From the IMG/VR virus record IMGVR_UViG_3300011253_000764, positions 1 to 43,468 of that record: 43,468 nt of DNA, one strand, 5' to 3'. Below are positions 1 through 6,014 of the stretch, in pieces. The notes under the pieces were generated by a model, which was not told where the DNA came from, searched no databases, and worked only from the letters and a program-made list of their open reading frames with translations. Source of the stretch: a virus. The translations under genes and the position numbers were made by a program. Position 1 is the first letter of the stretch, and every line of letters starts with the position of its first letter.

Positions 1-21
1 GCTTGGCCTGCTCGGCTTCGC
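1..21. repeat. Terminal direct repeat, left copy (circular-map overlap)
   Basis: Bases 1-21 are identical to bases 43448-43468. A single open reading frame continues without interruption from position 1 into position 43447, so this is best read as the overlap left by linearising a circular (or circularly permuted) assembly. A 21-bp repeat is too short to be a typical phage long terminal repeat. Confidence 0.9.
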
Positions 22-1414
22 GGGCCTCGGCATCGTGAATGGTGGTGAGGAGTTCGTGGCGGGTGTGTCCGTGCGTTGCCGTCCCATCAGGGGACACCCC
101 AACGAATTGGCCGCCGCCAACCTCCGTAAACACCCACCCACGCGCCTCCGAAGCCTCCAACTCACGGGCCTCGATGGCGTTGAGCAGTTCGGGGAGGTCA
201 ACGCCGCTACGAGTCGGCTCGCTAGGGTGCGTGGCGTACACCCGGACGGACAGCGGCATCTTGCGCTTGAACACCCACCCCCGCCCCTCGGCAGCGGCCT
301 TGCGGGTGGCGATGGGGTCGGGCTCGCTGTAGTCATCCGCCGTCCCAGCAAGTCCCGCAGCAACATCGTTCACGGGGAATCCGTCGTCGCCGCACTTCTT
401 ACACCGCGCGAACACGGCACCGTCAGCATCGGGCGGAAGGTCCACGATGGGGCCGCAGTCGTCGGGGTGGCCGGTGGCTTGGCCGATGTTGAGCAGGCGT
501 GAGAGGATAGCCGGCTCGCTCGCCTTCCCGTGGTCCACGCCGAGCGCGTACCGCAGCGAGTCCACCGCAGTAGCACCCACGGGGCGCGAGGTCTTGCGTT
601 CGATGTGCTCGCGAATCTCTCTAGATGTTGTGCACCACGGCGTGTCGCCGAGGTCGGGGTGCTCTCCCGCGTAGTGCTGCCCGTCGTAGTGCTCCACAAT
701 CAGCCACCCGTTCTCCTCGGTGGCCCCACACAGCGACGAGAGCAGCGGGTTGGCGTACCCGCGAATCGTCGACGGGTCAAGAAAGGCGGCACCGCCCGGG
801 TTGGTTCCCGTCGACGGTGCCGGAACAGGTCCCACGTCCTGGTGGGTCTGTGCTGCTCCCTTAACCGGTCCGCTCGCCTCCCGCTCCCGCAACTGCTGCC
901 GCGCGATGGCGGTGTCTACGCCGTGGGCGTCGAGGATGGCGAGGGCCTCGTGGATGGTGGAGGCGGTGCCTACCGGGCGACTGCGCGGCCTGCACACGTC
1001 CGGGCCTTCCATGTCGAGGTTCCATGCGATCATGTCGAGCGAGTAGAACAGCGCCCCGTCATGCCCCACGCTCACCGTCTCCGGCAGCACCACGCCCGCC
1101 TCACGCAGCCGCGCATCGGTGGCGAGCATGGCGGCGCTGAGGGTCTTGTAGATGCCGGGTGCCTCGTGACGCCCCTCCTTGAAGAGCCAGACTGACGCCT
1201 CCCACATGCCCCCGTATGGCTCGACACTGCCATGGGTGTCGTCGGGCTGTCCGCGGGAATGGTCGCGCCACCATCCGTCGCAGTCGTCCTTGCGCCACAC
1301 CCCCAGCGTGACACCCTCCGCCGTTTCTGCGGGCTCGGGTGTCACGGTCTTGCCGCTCGCCTCAAGCGCCGCCACCCGTGCCTCTAGCGCCTTCATTCGC
1401 TTCTTCGTCTTCAT
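1..1414 (-). CDS. Large unknown phage protein, N-terminal 471 codons (continues at 43447-42930)
   Basis: The ATG at 1414 overlaps the TGA of the preceding gene (ATGA). No stop occurs down to base 1, and the frame continues across the circular join to a TGA at 42930, giving about 643 aa. I do not recognise the family. The start is helical (basic, then MKALEARVAALEA), followed by a Trp-rich segment near residues 35-75 and a CKKC pair near residue 335. Two related segments of about 48 residues begin with RGWVF near residues 374 and 422, each followed by a helix rich in Glu/Ala. It is the longest gene of the third minus-strand transcription block. The Cys pair and repeats suggest a multidomain binding protein, but no function is assigned. 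Confidence 0.85.
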   Translation of the reverse strand, partial: MKTKKRMKALEARVAALEASGKTVTPEPAETAEGVTLGVWRKDDCDGWWRDHSRGQPDDTHGSVEPYGGMWEASVWLFKEGRHEAPGIYKTLSAAMLATDARLREAGVVLPETVSVGHDGALFYSLDMIAWNLDMEGPDVCRPRSRPVGTASTIHEALAILDAHGVDTAIARQQLREREASGPVKGAAQTHQDVGPVPAPSTGTNPGGAAFLDPSTIRGYANPLLSSLCGATEENGWLIVEHYDGQHYAGEHPDLGDTPWCTTSREIREHIERKTSRPVGATAVDSLRYALGVDHGKASEPAILSRLLNIGQATGHPDDCGPIVDLPPDADGAVFARCKKCGDDGFPVNDVAAGLAGTADDYSEPDPIATRKAAAEGRGWVFKRKMPLSVRVYATHPSEPTRSGVDLPELLNAIEARELEASEARGWVFTEVGGGQFVGVSPDGTATHGHTRHELLTTIHDAEAREAEQAK

Positions 1415-1542
1415 CGCTCCACCTCCCCAGCGCCGTCGCATTCCTTGCACGGAATCCAGTCGTCACCCTCGCTCGTGCGCTTGCGGGTCTCGCCTTCGCC
1501 CCAACAGGTCTCACACTCTTCGGTCTCGGTCTCTTCGCTCAT
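1411..1542 (-). CDS. Small DnaJ-type zinc-finger protein (43 aa)
   Basis: ATG at 1542 overlaps the preceding stop (ATGA), and its own TGA overlaps the ATG at 1414. The 43-residue product is very acidic at its start. It carries two CxxCxGxG motifs, CETCWGEG at residues 10-17 and CKECDGAG at residues 32-39. This is the spacing of the cysteine-rich zinc-binding repeats of DnaJ/Hsp40 and of many tiny phage proteins. It probably binds one zinc ion through the four cysteines. There is no J domain, so it is not a chaperone by itself; a role as a protein- or RNA-binding accessory is only a guess. Confidence 0.75.
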   Translation of the reverse strand: MSEETETEECETCWGEGETRKRTSEGDDWIPCKECDGAGEVER

Positions 1543-1871
1543 CGCTCTCTCCGTGTGCGGGCATCCCTGCGCCGCTGTGCTCTGTTTCGGTTGTCGGTGT
1601 CGTCTGTCTTGCGCGACATGGTGCTGAGGGTCTCGCGCTCGGATGGCGTGAATGAAGCCCAGATGTTGCCCATGTGCTGCATACAGTCTCGCATCAAGCC
1701 GCTGTGCAAGTCGGCGCTCTTGCGGATGGCCTCAAGCGCGGGCGCCATGACCTCCGTTTGGTCTTCCGTTAGCTTGCTTCTGATGCACTCTAAGCCCTCG
1801 CGCGTAAGCTGCACCTCCCTCTCACCATCCCCGTCGTCAACGATGATGATGGCGTCTGGACCGATGTGCAT
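1539..1871 (-). CDS. Hypothetical protein (110 aa) with basic C-terminus
   Basis: ATG at 1871 overlaps the previous stop by one base (TGATG), and the end overlaps the next ATG by four. The N-terminus has a short strand-rich part (MHIGPDAIIIVDDG). The middle is helical with several Met residues. The last 20 residues are strongly basic (RAQRRRDARTRRER), which suggests nucleic-acid contact. I do not recognise the family. It sits in a run of small unknown genes transcribed from the promoter at 2930-2958. Confidence 0.7.
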   Translation of the reverse strand: MHIGPDAIIIVDDGDGEREVQLTREGLECIRSKLTEDQTEVMAPALEAIRKSADLHSGLMRDCMQHMGNIWASFTPSERETLSTMSRKTDDTDNRNRAQRRRDARTRRER

Positions 1872-2167
1872 CACGGCCTCCCGATGTAGGCGGCGATGAG
1901 GATGGCGGACCCGACCGGGATCCCGGCACTCACCATCAGGTCCTCCACGTTGTATTCGCTCATGTGCCTGGGCTCCCCACCTCCGGCTGGGATCACACAC
2001 CCCGAGCAAAGCGAGCTGTCCGTGCGGCACTCCAGCGTCAGCGCCCCGCCCTTGTGTTCCACGATCGCTGTGGCCTGGCTGTAATCCCTGCCGTGAAGAA
2101 CGAACGACCCGTGAACTACGGTCACCTCGTAGGGGCCGAACGTCTTGCTGTGTACGGTTCGGCGCAT
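1871..2167 (-). CDS. Hypothetical protein (98 aa)
   Basis: A GTG at 2170 precedes the ATG at 2167; the ATG is chosen because it forms the TGATG junction with the upstream gene. The first 55 residues look like beta strands. A CSGC pair lies near the middle. The last 25 residues are hydrophobic (VSAGIPVGSAILIAAYIG), compatible with a weak C-terminal membrane segment. I do not recognise the family. Confidence 0.65.
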   Translation of the reverse strand: MRRTVHSKTFGPYEVTVVHGSFVLHGRDYSQATAIVEHKGGALTLECRTDSSLCSGCVIPAGGGEPRHMSEYNVEDLMVSAGIPVGSAILIAAYIGRP

Positions 2168-2481
2168 CACACCACCCCCACAGCATGGTCACGCAAGAAG
2201 CCGGCATGCTCCAGTTGCTCGTCAGCCCACACGCGGCACAAGCGCTCATGTTCCAGCTTCGCGCCAAGGGCCACAGCAGCACACCACGCGAGCGGCTGAT
2301 CGCCGACGCTGATGTAGTGCTGCACGTAGTCCTGCGCGGCTTGCTCGTCGGGGCACAGCTGCCACATGGGGAGCTCGATTCGTGCGCGCTGCTCGAGCGC
2401 GTCGGTCTCGGGTCCATCGTCACCGGGTAGCAAGAACATCAGCGCCATCGTGAGCGCTTGTGCGGCTGGGGTTCGGCTCAC
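2167..2481 (-). CDS. Hypothetical protein (104 aa)
   Basis: GTG start at 2481 in a GTGA overlap with the preceding gene. The product is mostly helical, with a short hydrophobic N-terminus (ALTMALMFLLPG) that is too short and too late to be a convincing signal peptide. Its role in this operon of small accessory genes is unknown. Confidence 0.65.
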   Translation of the reverse strand: MSRTPAAQALTMALMFLLPGDDGPETDALEQRARIELPMWQLCPDEQAAQDYVQHYISVGDQPLAWCAAVALGAKLEHERLCRVWADEQLEHAGFLRDHAVGVV

Positions 2482-2891
2482 GCTGCACCGCCTGTGAGCA
2501 CGAAACCCTCGGCGATGAGGCGGGCGTCAACGGCGGCTTTGGCCTTGCCGCGAGACTCGAACCGGCCGAGCGCATCGTTGTCGAGGCCTCCTGTTGGCCA
2601 GTACACCGCGTGCCACACACCCGCGACGTTCCACACGGTTCCATAGGCGAAGCCGATGTCATAGCACCGCTCTGCACGGAACAGTCGCCCATCATCGCCC
2701 TCTCTCCACTTGGCGAGCACGATCCCACCCTCATCCACCGGCAGCATCGGTCGGCCAGCGTCGATCCACTCAATCAGGGCGCCGGTCTGATGCTTCGTCA
2801 GCTCGCACCAATCATCCACGGTGGCGTCATCACGGTCGATGCCCGCCAGCGCCGCCAGCAGCTTCCCGATCGTCTCGTGCGGCTTACTCAT
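2478..2891 (-). CDS. Hypothetical protein (137 aa), first gene of third early block
   Basis: The ATG at 2891 has a clear GGAGG five bases upstream and is the first gene after the promoter at 2930-2958. An in-frame ATG at 2903 would add four residues. The product is acidic and Trp-rich. Its C-terminal half has the pattern W.AVYWP...LGRFESR.KAKAAVD..L, a form I associate with small phage proteins of unknown role. The ending GFVL resembles part of the 643-aa protein further along the operon. No enzyme motif is seen. Confidence 0.75.
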   Translation of the reverse strand: MSKPHETIGKLLAALAGIDRDDATVDDWCELTKHQTGALIEWIDAGRPMLPVDEGGIVLAKWREGDDGRLFRAERCYDIGFAYGTVWNVAGVWHAVYWPTGGLDNDALGRFESRGKAKAAVDARLIAEGFVLTGGAA

Positions 2892-2905
2892 TCGTACCTC
2901 CATGC

Positions 2906-2923
2906 GCGGGAATCCCCTCCCGC
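2906..2923 (-). other. Stem-loop at +1 of promoter P3
   Basis: Six-base arms GCGGGA and TCCCGC (2906-2911 and 2918-2923 on the plus strand) flank a six-base loop. The stem begins about seven bases after the -10 element, so it would form the extreme 5' end of the transcript. Equivalent stems follow the other promoters of this genome. Confidence 0.6.
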
Positions 2924-2929
2924 TCCAAC

Positions 2930-2958
2930 ACACTACCGCGCTAGGTGTGGTGTGTCAA
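2930..2958 (-). promoter_or_regulatory. Sigma70-type promoter P3 (minus strand)
   Basis: On the minus strand: TTGACA (2958-2953), 17-bp spacer ending in GCGG, then TAGTGT (2935-2930). The TGA stop of the 2955-3419 gene lies inside the -35 hexamer. The arrangement matches P1 (10407-10435), P2 (5720-5748) and P4 (12102-12130). It would transcribe the run of small genes from 2891 through the circular join. Confidence 0.75.
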
Positions 2959-3419
2959 CTGTGGTCATCATCTTCTCCGAGGGCCTCGCGCAACTGTTCC
3001 GCGCTCATGCCGCTGGCGTCGATGATTACGCCGCTCTTTCCGGTGACCTTGACCGCCGTCTCTTTCGTGATGCCCATGCGATCGGCGAGTGAGTCTGCGG
3101 CACCCTTGCGCACCATATCGGCCACCTCGTAGCGCTTGACGACCTCGCCGGTGTCGTCGTCGTGTTCGGTGTAGGGGCGCCCCTCGGCGAGCTCTGCCAG
3201 GACACCCACAGCAAGCGCGGCAAGGTGCGAGCGCTGGTGCAGGATCTTGCGCAGGCCCTGCTCGTTGGCGTCATCGATCTGCGCGACCACATCGGGGTCC
3301 TTGAGCGTCTGATGCACGGCTTGCGGGCTGACCCCCAGGACCTTGCCGATCTCGGTGCAGCCCTTGCCCATCAGCGCGAGCTCAATGACTCTCGGCACCT
3401 TCTTCGCTCCTACGCCCAC
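2955..3419 (-). CDS. Putative terminase small subunit (HTH DNA-binding)
   Basis: GTG start at 3419 preceded by GGGAG; 154 aa. Residues about 8-45 form a helix-turn-helix (VIELALMGKGCTEIGKVLG, then SPQAVHQTLKDP) followed by a long helical stretch (residues 50-80) and an acidic tail. This matches the usual plan of small terminase subunits: an N-terminal HTH that recognises pac/cos DNA and a helical oligomerisation core. It directly follows the RusA gene and lies about 5 kb (through the join) upstream of TerL in the same transcription direction. An ordinary regulator is the main alternative. No other small-terminase candidate was seen. Confidence 0.5.
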   Translation of the reverse strand: MGVGAKKVPRVIELALMGKGCTEIGKVLGVSPQAVHQTLKDPDVVAQIDDANEQGLRKILHQRSHLAALAVGVLAELAEGRPYTEHDDDTGEVVKRYEVADMVRKGAADSLADRMGITKETAVKVTGKSGVIIDASGMSAEQLREALGEDDDHS

Positions 3420-3434
3420 ATCAATCTCCCTGAT

Positions 3435-3449
3435 TTTGGTTCAACCAAA
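3435..3449. promoter_or_regulatory. AT-rich perfect palindrome between RusA and TerS-like genes
   Basis: TTTGGTT-C-AACCAAA reads as a perfect inverted repeat with 7-bp arms. It spans the stop codon of the RusA gene and lies 16 bp before the next start. AT-rich symmetric sites are rare in this GC-rich genome. It could be an operator; it is too weak for a terminator. Confidence 0.4.
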
Positions 3450-3908
3450 CCACCCAGTACCCACAACGCTCATAACAACCCTAGAACCCTCTGGATCGTC
3501 GTCAGCCATGTACACCTTCGCGACCCAGCCTATCACGACCTGACAGTCATCGTGCCACAGGATGCCATTCCCAGCGTCTGCAACGGTGCCGGCGATGTTG
3601 TCGAAATCCCCCACACCGGACGGCGCAAAGAACGCCCGTCCGTCGCTCCAGACGTCAGCAGGGACCCACGGCGGCTTGCTCTTCGGCCGCTGGACGTACC
3701 GCTTGACCTCCAGCCGTAAGGGCGTGTGCTTCGGGTACGGGTCGCGGCCCCACGCCGAGCGCATCTGCTGACGGTAGCTGCTCACACAGTCGCGGTAGTT
3801 CGCCGGCATGTAGTGGCGTGTCTTGCCGCGCTGGTGGCTGCTCTTTGGCCTCGCCTTCGGAACATGGTTCCCGTGCAGCACGAGCACGAACGGTGCAGCG
3901 TCACTCAA
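3441..3908 (-). CDS. rusA: RusA-family Holliday junction resolvase
   Basis: RusA-type endonucleases resolve Holliday junctions and branched phage DNA before packaging, acting as dimers with Mg2+. From a TTG start at 3908 the product is 155 aa, near the usual RusA size of about 120-150. The TTG overlaps the upstream TGA (TTGA), and GGGGAGG lies five bases before it. The family signature is clear: GDFDN at residues 100-104, Asp111, N-G, then the acidic pair DD at 120-121, with Lys131 behind it. The start LHGNHVPKARPK matches the usual RusA N-terminus (G-x-P-x-xK). It precedes the small-terminase candidate, consistent with debranching before packaging. Confidence 0.85.
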   Translation of the reverse strand: MSDAAPFVLVLHGNHVPKARPKSSHQRGKTRHYMPANYRDCVSSYRQQMRSAWGRDPYPKHTPLRLEVKRYVQRPKSKPPWVPADVWSDGRAFFAPSGVGDFDNIAGTVADAGNGILWHDDCQVVIGWVAKVYMADDDPEGSRVVMSVVGTGWFG

Positions 3909-4333
3909 GACCGCCTCCCCGTCAGCGTCGGCCCCGACTCTCCAGCGGAGAGCTCGCCCATCGTCTGAATGAGCCGCACCGCTTCTTCCTGCACGCCGTT
4001 CACCCAGCCGTCGCGCTGGATGTGGTCCAGCGTGCGCTCGAGCAGCTCCCTCGCAGCGGTGATGCACTCCAGCGGGCCCGCATCAGGCAGCACCACCACC
4101 GCGCCATCTGCCCGCATCACCGAAGCGACCTCGGCCTGTGGGGCACGCAGTGTGACGCCGTGCTTTCCAGATGCAAGCCACACCTCACCACCGCCAGCGG
4201 AGACGGTGAGGAGTTGCTCAGGCGCGAACCTGCAGCCGTTGTGCCAGATGTAATCGCAGTCGCTCATGGTGGGGCCTCGCTTGTGGGTGCCGCACGGTAT
4301 CGCGTTCTGGGCGGGGTGTGGGTGGTCAGGCAT
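3905..4333 (-). CDS. Hypothetical protein (142 aa)
   Basis: The ATG at 4333 has GGAGG six bases upstream and follows the 23-codon mini-gene. A second ATG at 4267 (120 aa) is also possible, with a weaker GAGG site. The body begins MSDCDYIWHNGCRF and has strand-rich and then helical halves (ARELLERTLDHIQRDGW, QEEAVRLIQTMGEL). No recognised family. The end overlaps the RusA start. Confidence 0.65.
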   Translation of the reverse strand: MPDHPHPAQNAIPCGTHKRGPTMSDCDYIWHNGCRFAPEQLLTVSAGGGEVWLASGKHGVTLRAPQAEVASVMRADGAVVVLPDAGPLECITAARELLERTLDHIQRDGWVNGVQEEAVRLIQTMGELSAGESGPTLTGRRS

Positions 4334-4397
4334 GGTCGGCCTCCACATCGTCGCAGTCGGGCGCAATCGTCGAAGTCGCAGTCCCGGCGGGGGTCAC
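4326..4397 (-). CDS. Possible 23-codon mini-gene
   Basis: GTG at 4397 forms a GTGA overlap with the preceding stop and opens a 23-codon frame ending in TGA at 4326, just before the ATG at 4333. Only the overlap pattern and position support it; its GTG may simply be chance. It may serve to couple translation across the junction. Confidence 0.35.
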   Translation of the reverse strand: MTPAGTATSTIAPDCDDVEADHA

Positions 4398-4591
4398 GGG
4401 GTCACCTCCACAAGCCGCTTGCATGCGCGCGGCTTGCCGTTGTTCGTGGTCTCGTCGCCGCACTTCTCGCACTTGGCGCGGTACCGGTGGTGGCCGTTCC
4501 GAAGCTGGTGGTACTTGCGCACGGAGGACACGCCGTAGCACTCGTAGGCGAGGCGTCCGCCGCATGCCTTGGTGGCCTTGCTGGTGCTCAT
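4394..4591 (-). CDS. Small zinc-ribbon-like protein (65 aa)
   Basis: ATG at 4591 in an ATGA overlap with the winged-helix gene. The 65-aa basic product has cysteines at residues 10 and 18 and a CEKCG pair followed by a further Cys (KPRACKR), the pattern of a small zinc-ribbon nucleic-acid-binding protein. Its place directly after two winged-helix genes suggests a regulatory or replication accessory role, which is inference. Confidence 0.65.
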   Translation of the reverse strand: MSTSKATKACGGRLAYECYGVSSVRKYHQLRNGHHRYRAKCEKCGDETTNNGKPRACKRLVEVTP

Positions 4592-5028
4592 GCCGCCACC
4601 CCCGCCAGCCGATCAACCATCGCGGCACCCTTGGGCGTCACTTTGTAGCGGCCGTCGACCATCTCGATCATGTCGATCCGCTCGCACGAGTGCAGGCGCT
4701 GACGAGCTTGCTCGCGGTTCAGGTCGTAGTCCTCAGCGAGCTCCTGCAGCGTGCCGATGCCGTCCTGCACGGCCATCAGCGTAGACTCTTGCTGCACCGA
4801 CAGCGCGCGCGGGTCGGCCAGCTTGTCGAGCGCGATGTGCGCGGCCTTGGTTAGTCGCCACACGTCAGCCTCTCCGCGCTTGCCTCGCTCGGTGTGCATC
4901 TGGCGCTCAGTGTACTGGAGTCGACGGCGCGCCTCCCGGACGGTGACGCCCTGCTTGCGTGCCAGTGCTGCGGCGGTGTCGTGGCCTGCGTCGATGTCGC
5001 GCAGGGTCTGTGCTCGGTAGTGGGTCAT
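4588..5028 (-). CDS. Double winged-helix DNA-binding protein, paralogue of 5025-5447
   Basis: ATG at 5028 in an ATGA overlap. The 146-aa product has an N-terminal HTH (residues about 5-37, TLRDIDAGHDTAAALARKQG then VTVREARRRLQYT). A second HTH lies in the C-terminal half (LQELAEDYDLNREQARQRLHSC), followed by a wing ending DGRYKVTPKGAAMVDRL. The order HTH - linker - [VQDGIGT] - HTH - wing matches the preceding gene, whose equivalent is VDEGIDT, so the two look like a tandem duplication. They probably bind DNA as regulators or replication accessories. Confidence 0.7.
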   Translation of the reverse strand: MTHYRAQTLRDIDAGHDTAAALARKQGVTVREARRRLQYTERQMHTERGKRGEADVWRLTKAAHIALDKLADPRALSVQQESTLMAVQDGIGTLQELAEDYDLNREQARQRLHSCERIDMIEMVDGRYKVTPKGAAMVDRLAGVAA

Positions 5029-5447
5029 TGCGGTCTCCGTGAGAGAAGGCCGACCACGATGCGGCCGGCGACGGTCAACGTGATGACGTTGGCTTCGTGG
5101 TCGACAGTGGTCAGGCGGGTACTGGTGAGGTTGTTGATTGCCGCGCACAGCTCGAGCGCGGTCATCTGTTCGTATTCGGCCGCGATCTCCATCCACGTAT
5201 CGATGCCTTCATCGACGGAAAGAAGGACGGCGACTTCATCCTGATTCAAGTTGCGATGAGTCACGGTGTAGATGTGGCCGCGCTTTCCCGGCTTCTGGGT
5301 CTTCATGATCAGCTGATGATCGATGCAGTCCGCCAGCCGTCGATGCACCTGCGATGTACTGATGCCCAAGTGGTTGGCCATCTTGGTCGTGGTGTCGTAC
5401 CCGTCACGAATCAGCGCGACCATCTCCCGTCGTGCCTTGGCGCTCAT
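5025..5447 (-). CDS. Double winged-helix DNA-binding protein
   Basis: ATG at 5447 in an ATGA overlap; 140 aa. Residues 5-40 form a clear HTH (MVALIRDGYDTTTKMANHLG, then ISTSQVHRRLADCIDHQLI), with a wing region of basic residues (KTQKPGKRGHIYTVT). A second, weaker HTH lies at about residues 75-110, and the C-terminal strand-helix ITLTVAGRIVVGLLSR matches a winged-helix ending. It is paralogous in layout to the next gene. Regulation of phage operators is the natural guess; the target is not known. Confidence 0.72.
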   Translation of the reverse strand: MSAKARREMVALIRDGYDTTTKMANHLGISTSQVHRRLADCIDHQLIMKTQKPGKRGHIYTVTHRNLNQDEVAVLLSVDEGIDTWMEIAAEYEQMTALELCAAINNLTSTRLTTVDHEANVITLTVAGRIVVGLLSRRPQ

Positions 5448-5683
5448 GCCGCATCCTCCCGCAGCACGTCGTCAGCGCTCGCCAGCATCCGCAGGTGGTC
5501 GAGCGCGCCGGCTTCGATGTCCGCTGCCTCCCCGTCGGTCCAATCGGGCAGATCGCCGCAGCCGTCGACCTCGGACACGTAGAGCGCGCCGCTGTAGCCC
5601 ACGTCAGACTCGGGCGGCTCGACGGCCATGGTGATGGTGTGCGGAACGTTGCCGCGCTCGTAGATGAATGCGAATGTGCTCAT
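5444..5683 (-). CDS. Acidic hypothetical protein (79 aa)
   Basis: First gene after promoter P2. The ATG at 5683 has GGAGG five bases upstream in the leader CACGGAGGACAGC, almost the same leader as that of the first plus-strand gene at 12188. The 79-aa product is acidic, strand-rich in its first half and helical at the end. Small acidic early phage proteins often act as inhibitors or DNA mimics, but no family is recognised. Confidence 0.7.
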   Translation of the reverse strand: MSTFAFIYERGNVPHTITMAVEPPESDVGYSGALYVSEVDGCGDLPDWTDGEAADIEAGALDHLRMLASADDVLREDAA

Positions 5684-5695
5684 GCTGTCCTCCGT

Positions 5696-5713
5696 GCGGC
5701 CATCCCGGGCCGC
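5696..5713 (-). other. Stem-loop at +1 of promoter P2
   Basis: Arms GCGGCC and GGCCGC (5696-5701, 5708-5713) flank a six-base loop. The stem starts about seven bases downstream of the -10 hexamer, so it would cap the 5' end of the transcript, as at P1 and P3. Confidence 0.6.
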
Positions 5714-5719
5714 CCCATT

Positions 5720-5748
5720 GTTGTACCGCGTCCAGTTTGGCGCGTCAA
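5720..5748 (-). promoter_or_regulatory. Sigma70-type promoter P2 (minus strand)
   Basis: TTGACG (5748-5743), 17-bp spacer ending GCGG, TACAAC (5725-5720), then AATGGGGCGG. P1 at 10407-10435 has the same -35, spacer length, -10 and following bases. The TGA stop of the 5745-6014 gene lies within the -35 element. It drives the winged-helix / RusA / small-terminase block. Confidence 0.8.
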
Positions 5749-6014
5749 CCACTTTCCGGAATTCGATAGAAGTATCTTTGTCGCCGCTGCTTTTCCTTGG
5801 TTCTACCGGCAATCTGTCGGAACGCCACCGGGAACGGGCACAAGCGCGCCGCTAGGTGCCGGTGCTCGCGATGCCAGTCAGCGTGCTCGCCAGCCGGGCA
5901 CGAGCACGAACCGAACGCACGCAGCTCGTCTAGCGGCATCATCCGCAGCAGCACCAACGTCGGACCGAAGTGCAGCCGACCGTGGGTCAGCCACTCGGAG
6001 TCGCGGGCGCTCAT
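5745..6014 (-). CDS. Small Cys/His-rich hypothetical protein (89 aa)
   Basis: ATG at 6014 overlaps the DnaB stop (ATGA). The 89-aa product has a Cys/His-rich core (CSCPAGEHADWHREHRHLAA, then C) that could bind zinc, and a basic C-terminus. It closes the replication block; its TGA is part of the P2 -35 hexamer. No family recognised; a helicase accessory role would fit the position only. Confidence 0.65.
   Translation of the reverse strand: MSARDSEWLTHGRLHFGPTLVLLRMMPLDELRAFGSCSCPAGEHADWHREHRHLAARLCPFPVAFRQIAGRTKEKQRRQRYFYRIPESG

Noticed and set aside
1-21. End repeat read as genuine physical terminal repeats of the virion DNA
   Set aside because: Only 21 bp long, inside a coding frame that continues across the join; an assembly overlap explains it better.
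4326-4628. 100-codon minus-strand frame
   Set aside because: Mostly overlaps the 65-aa zinc-ribbon gene in another frame. Only its last 23 codons, from the GTG at 4397, were kept as a weak mini-gene.
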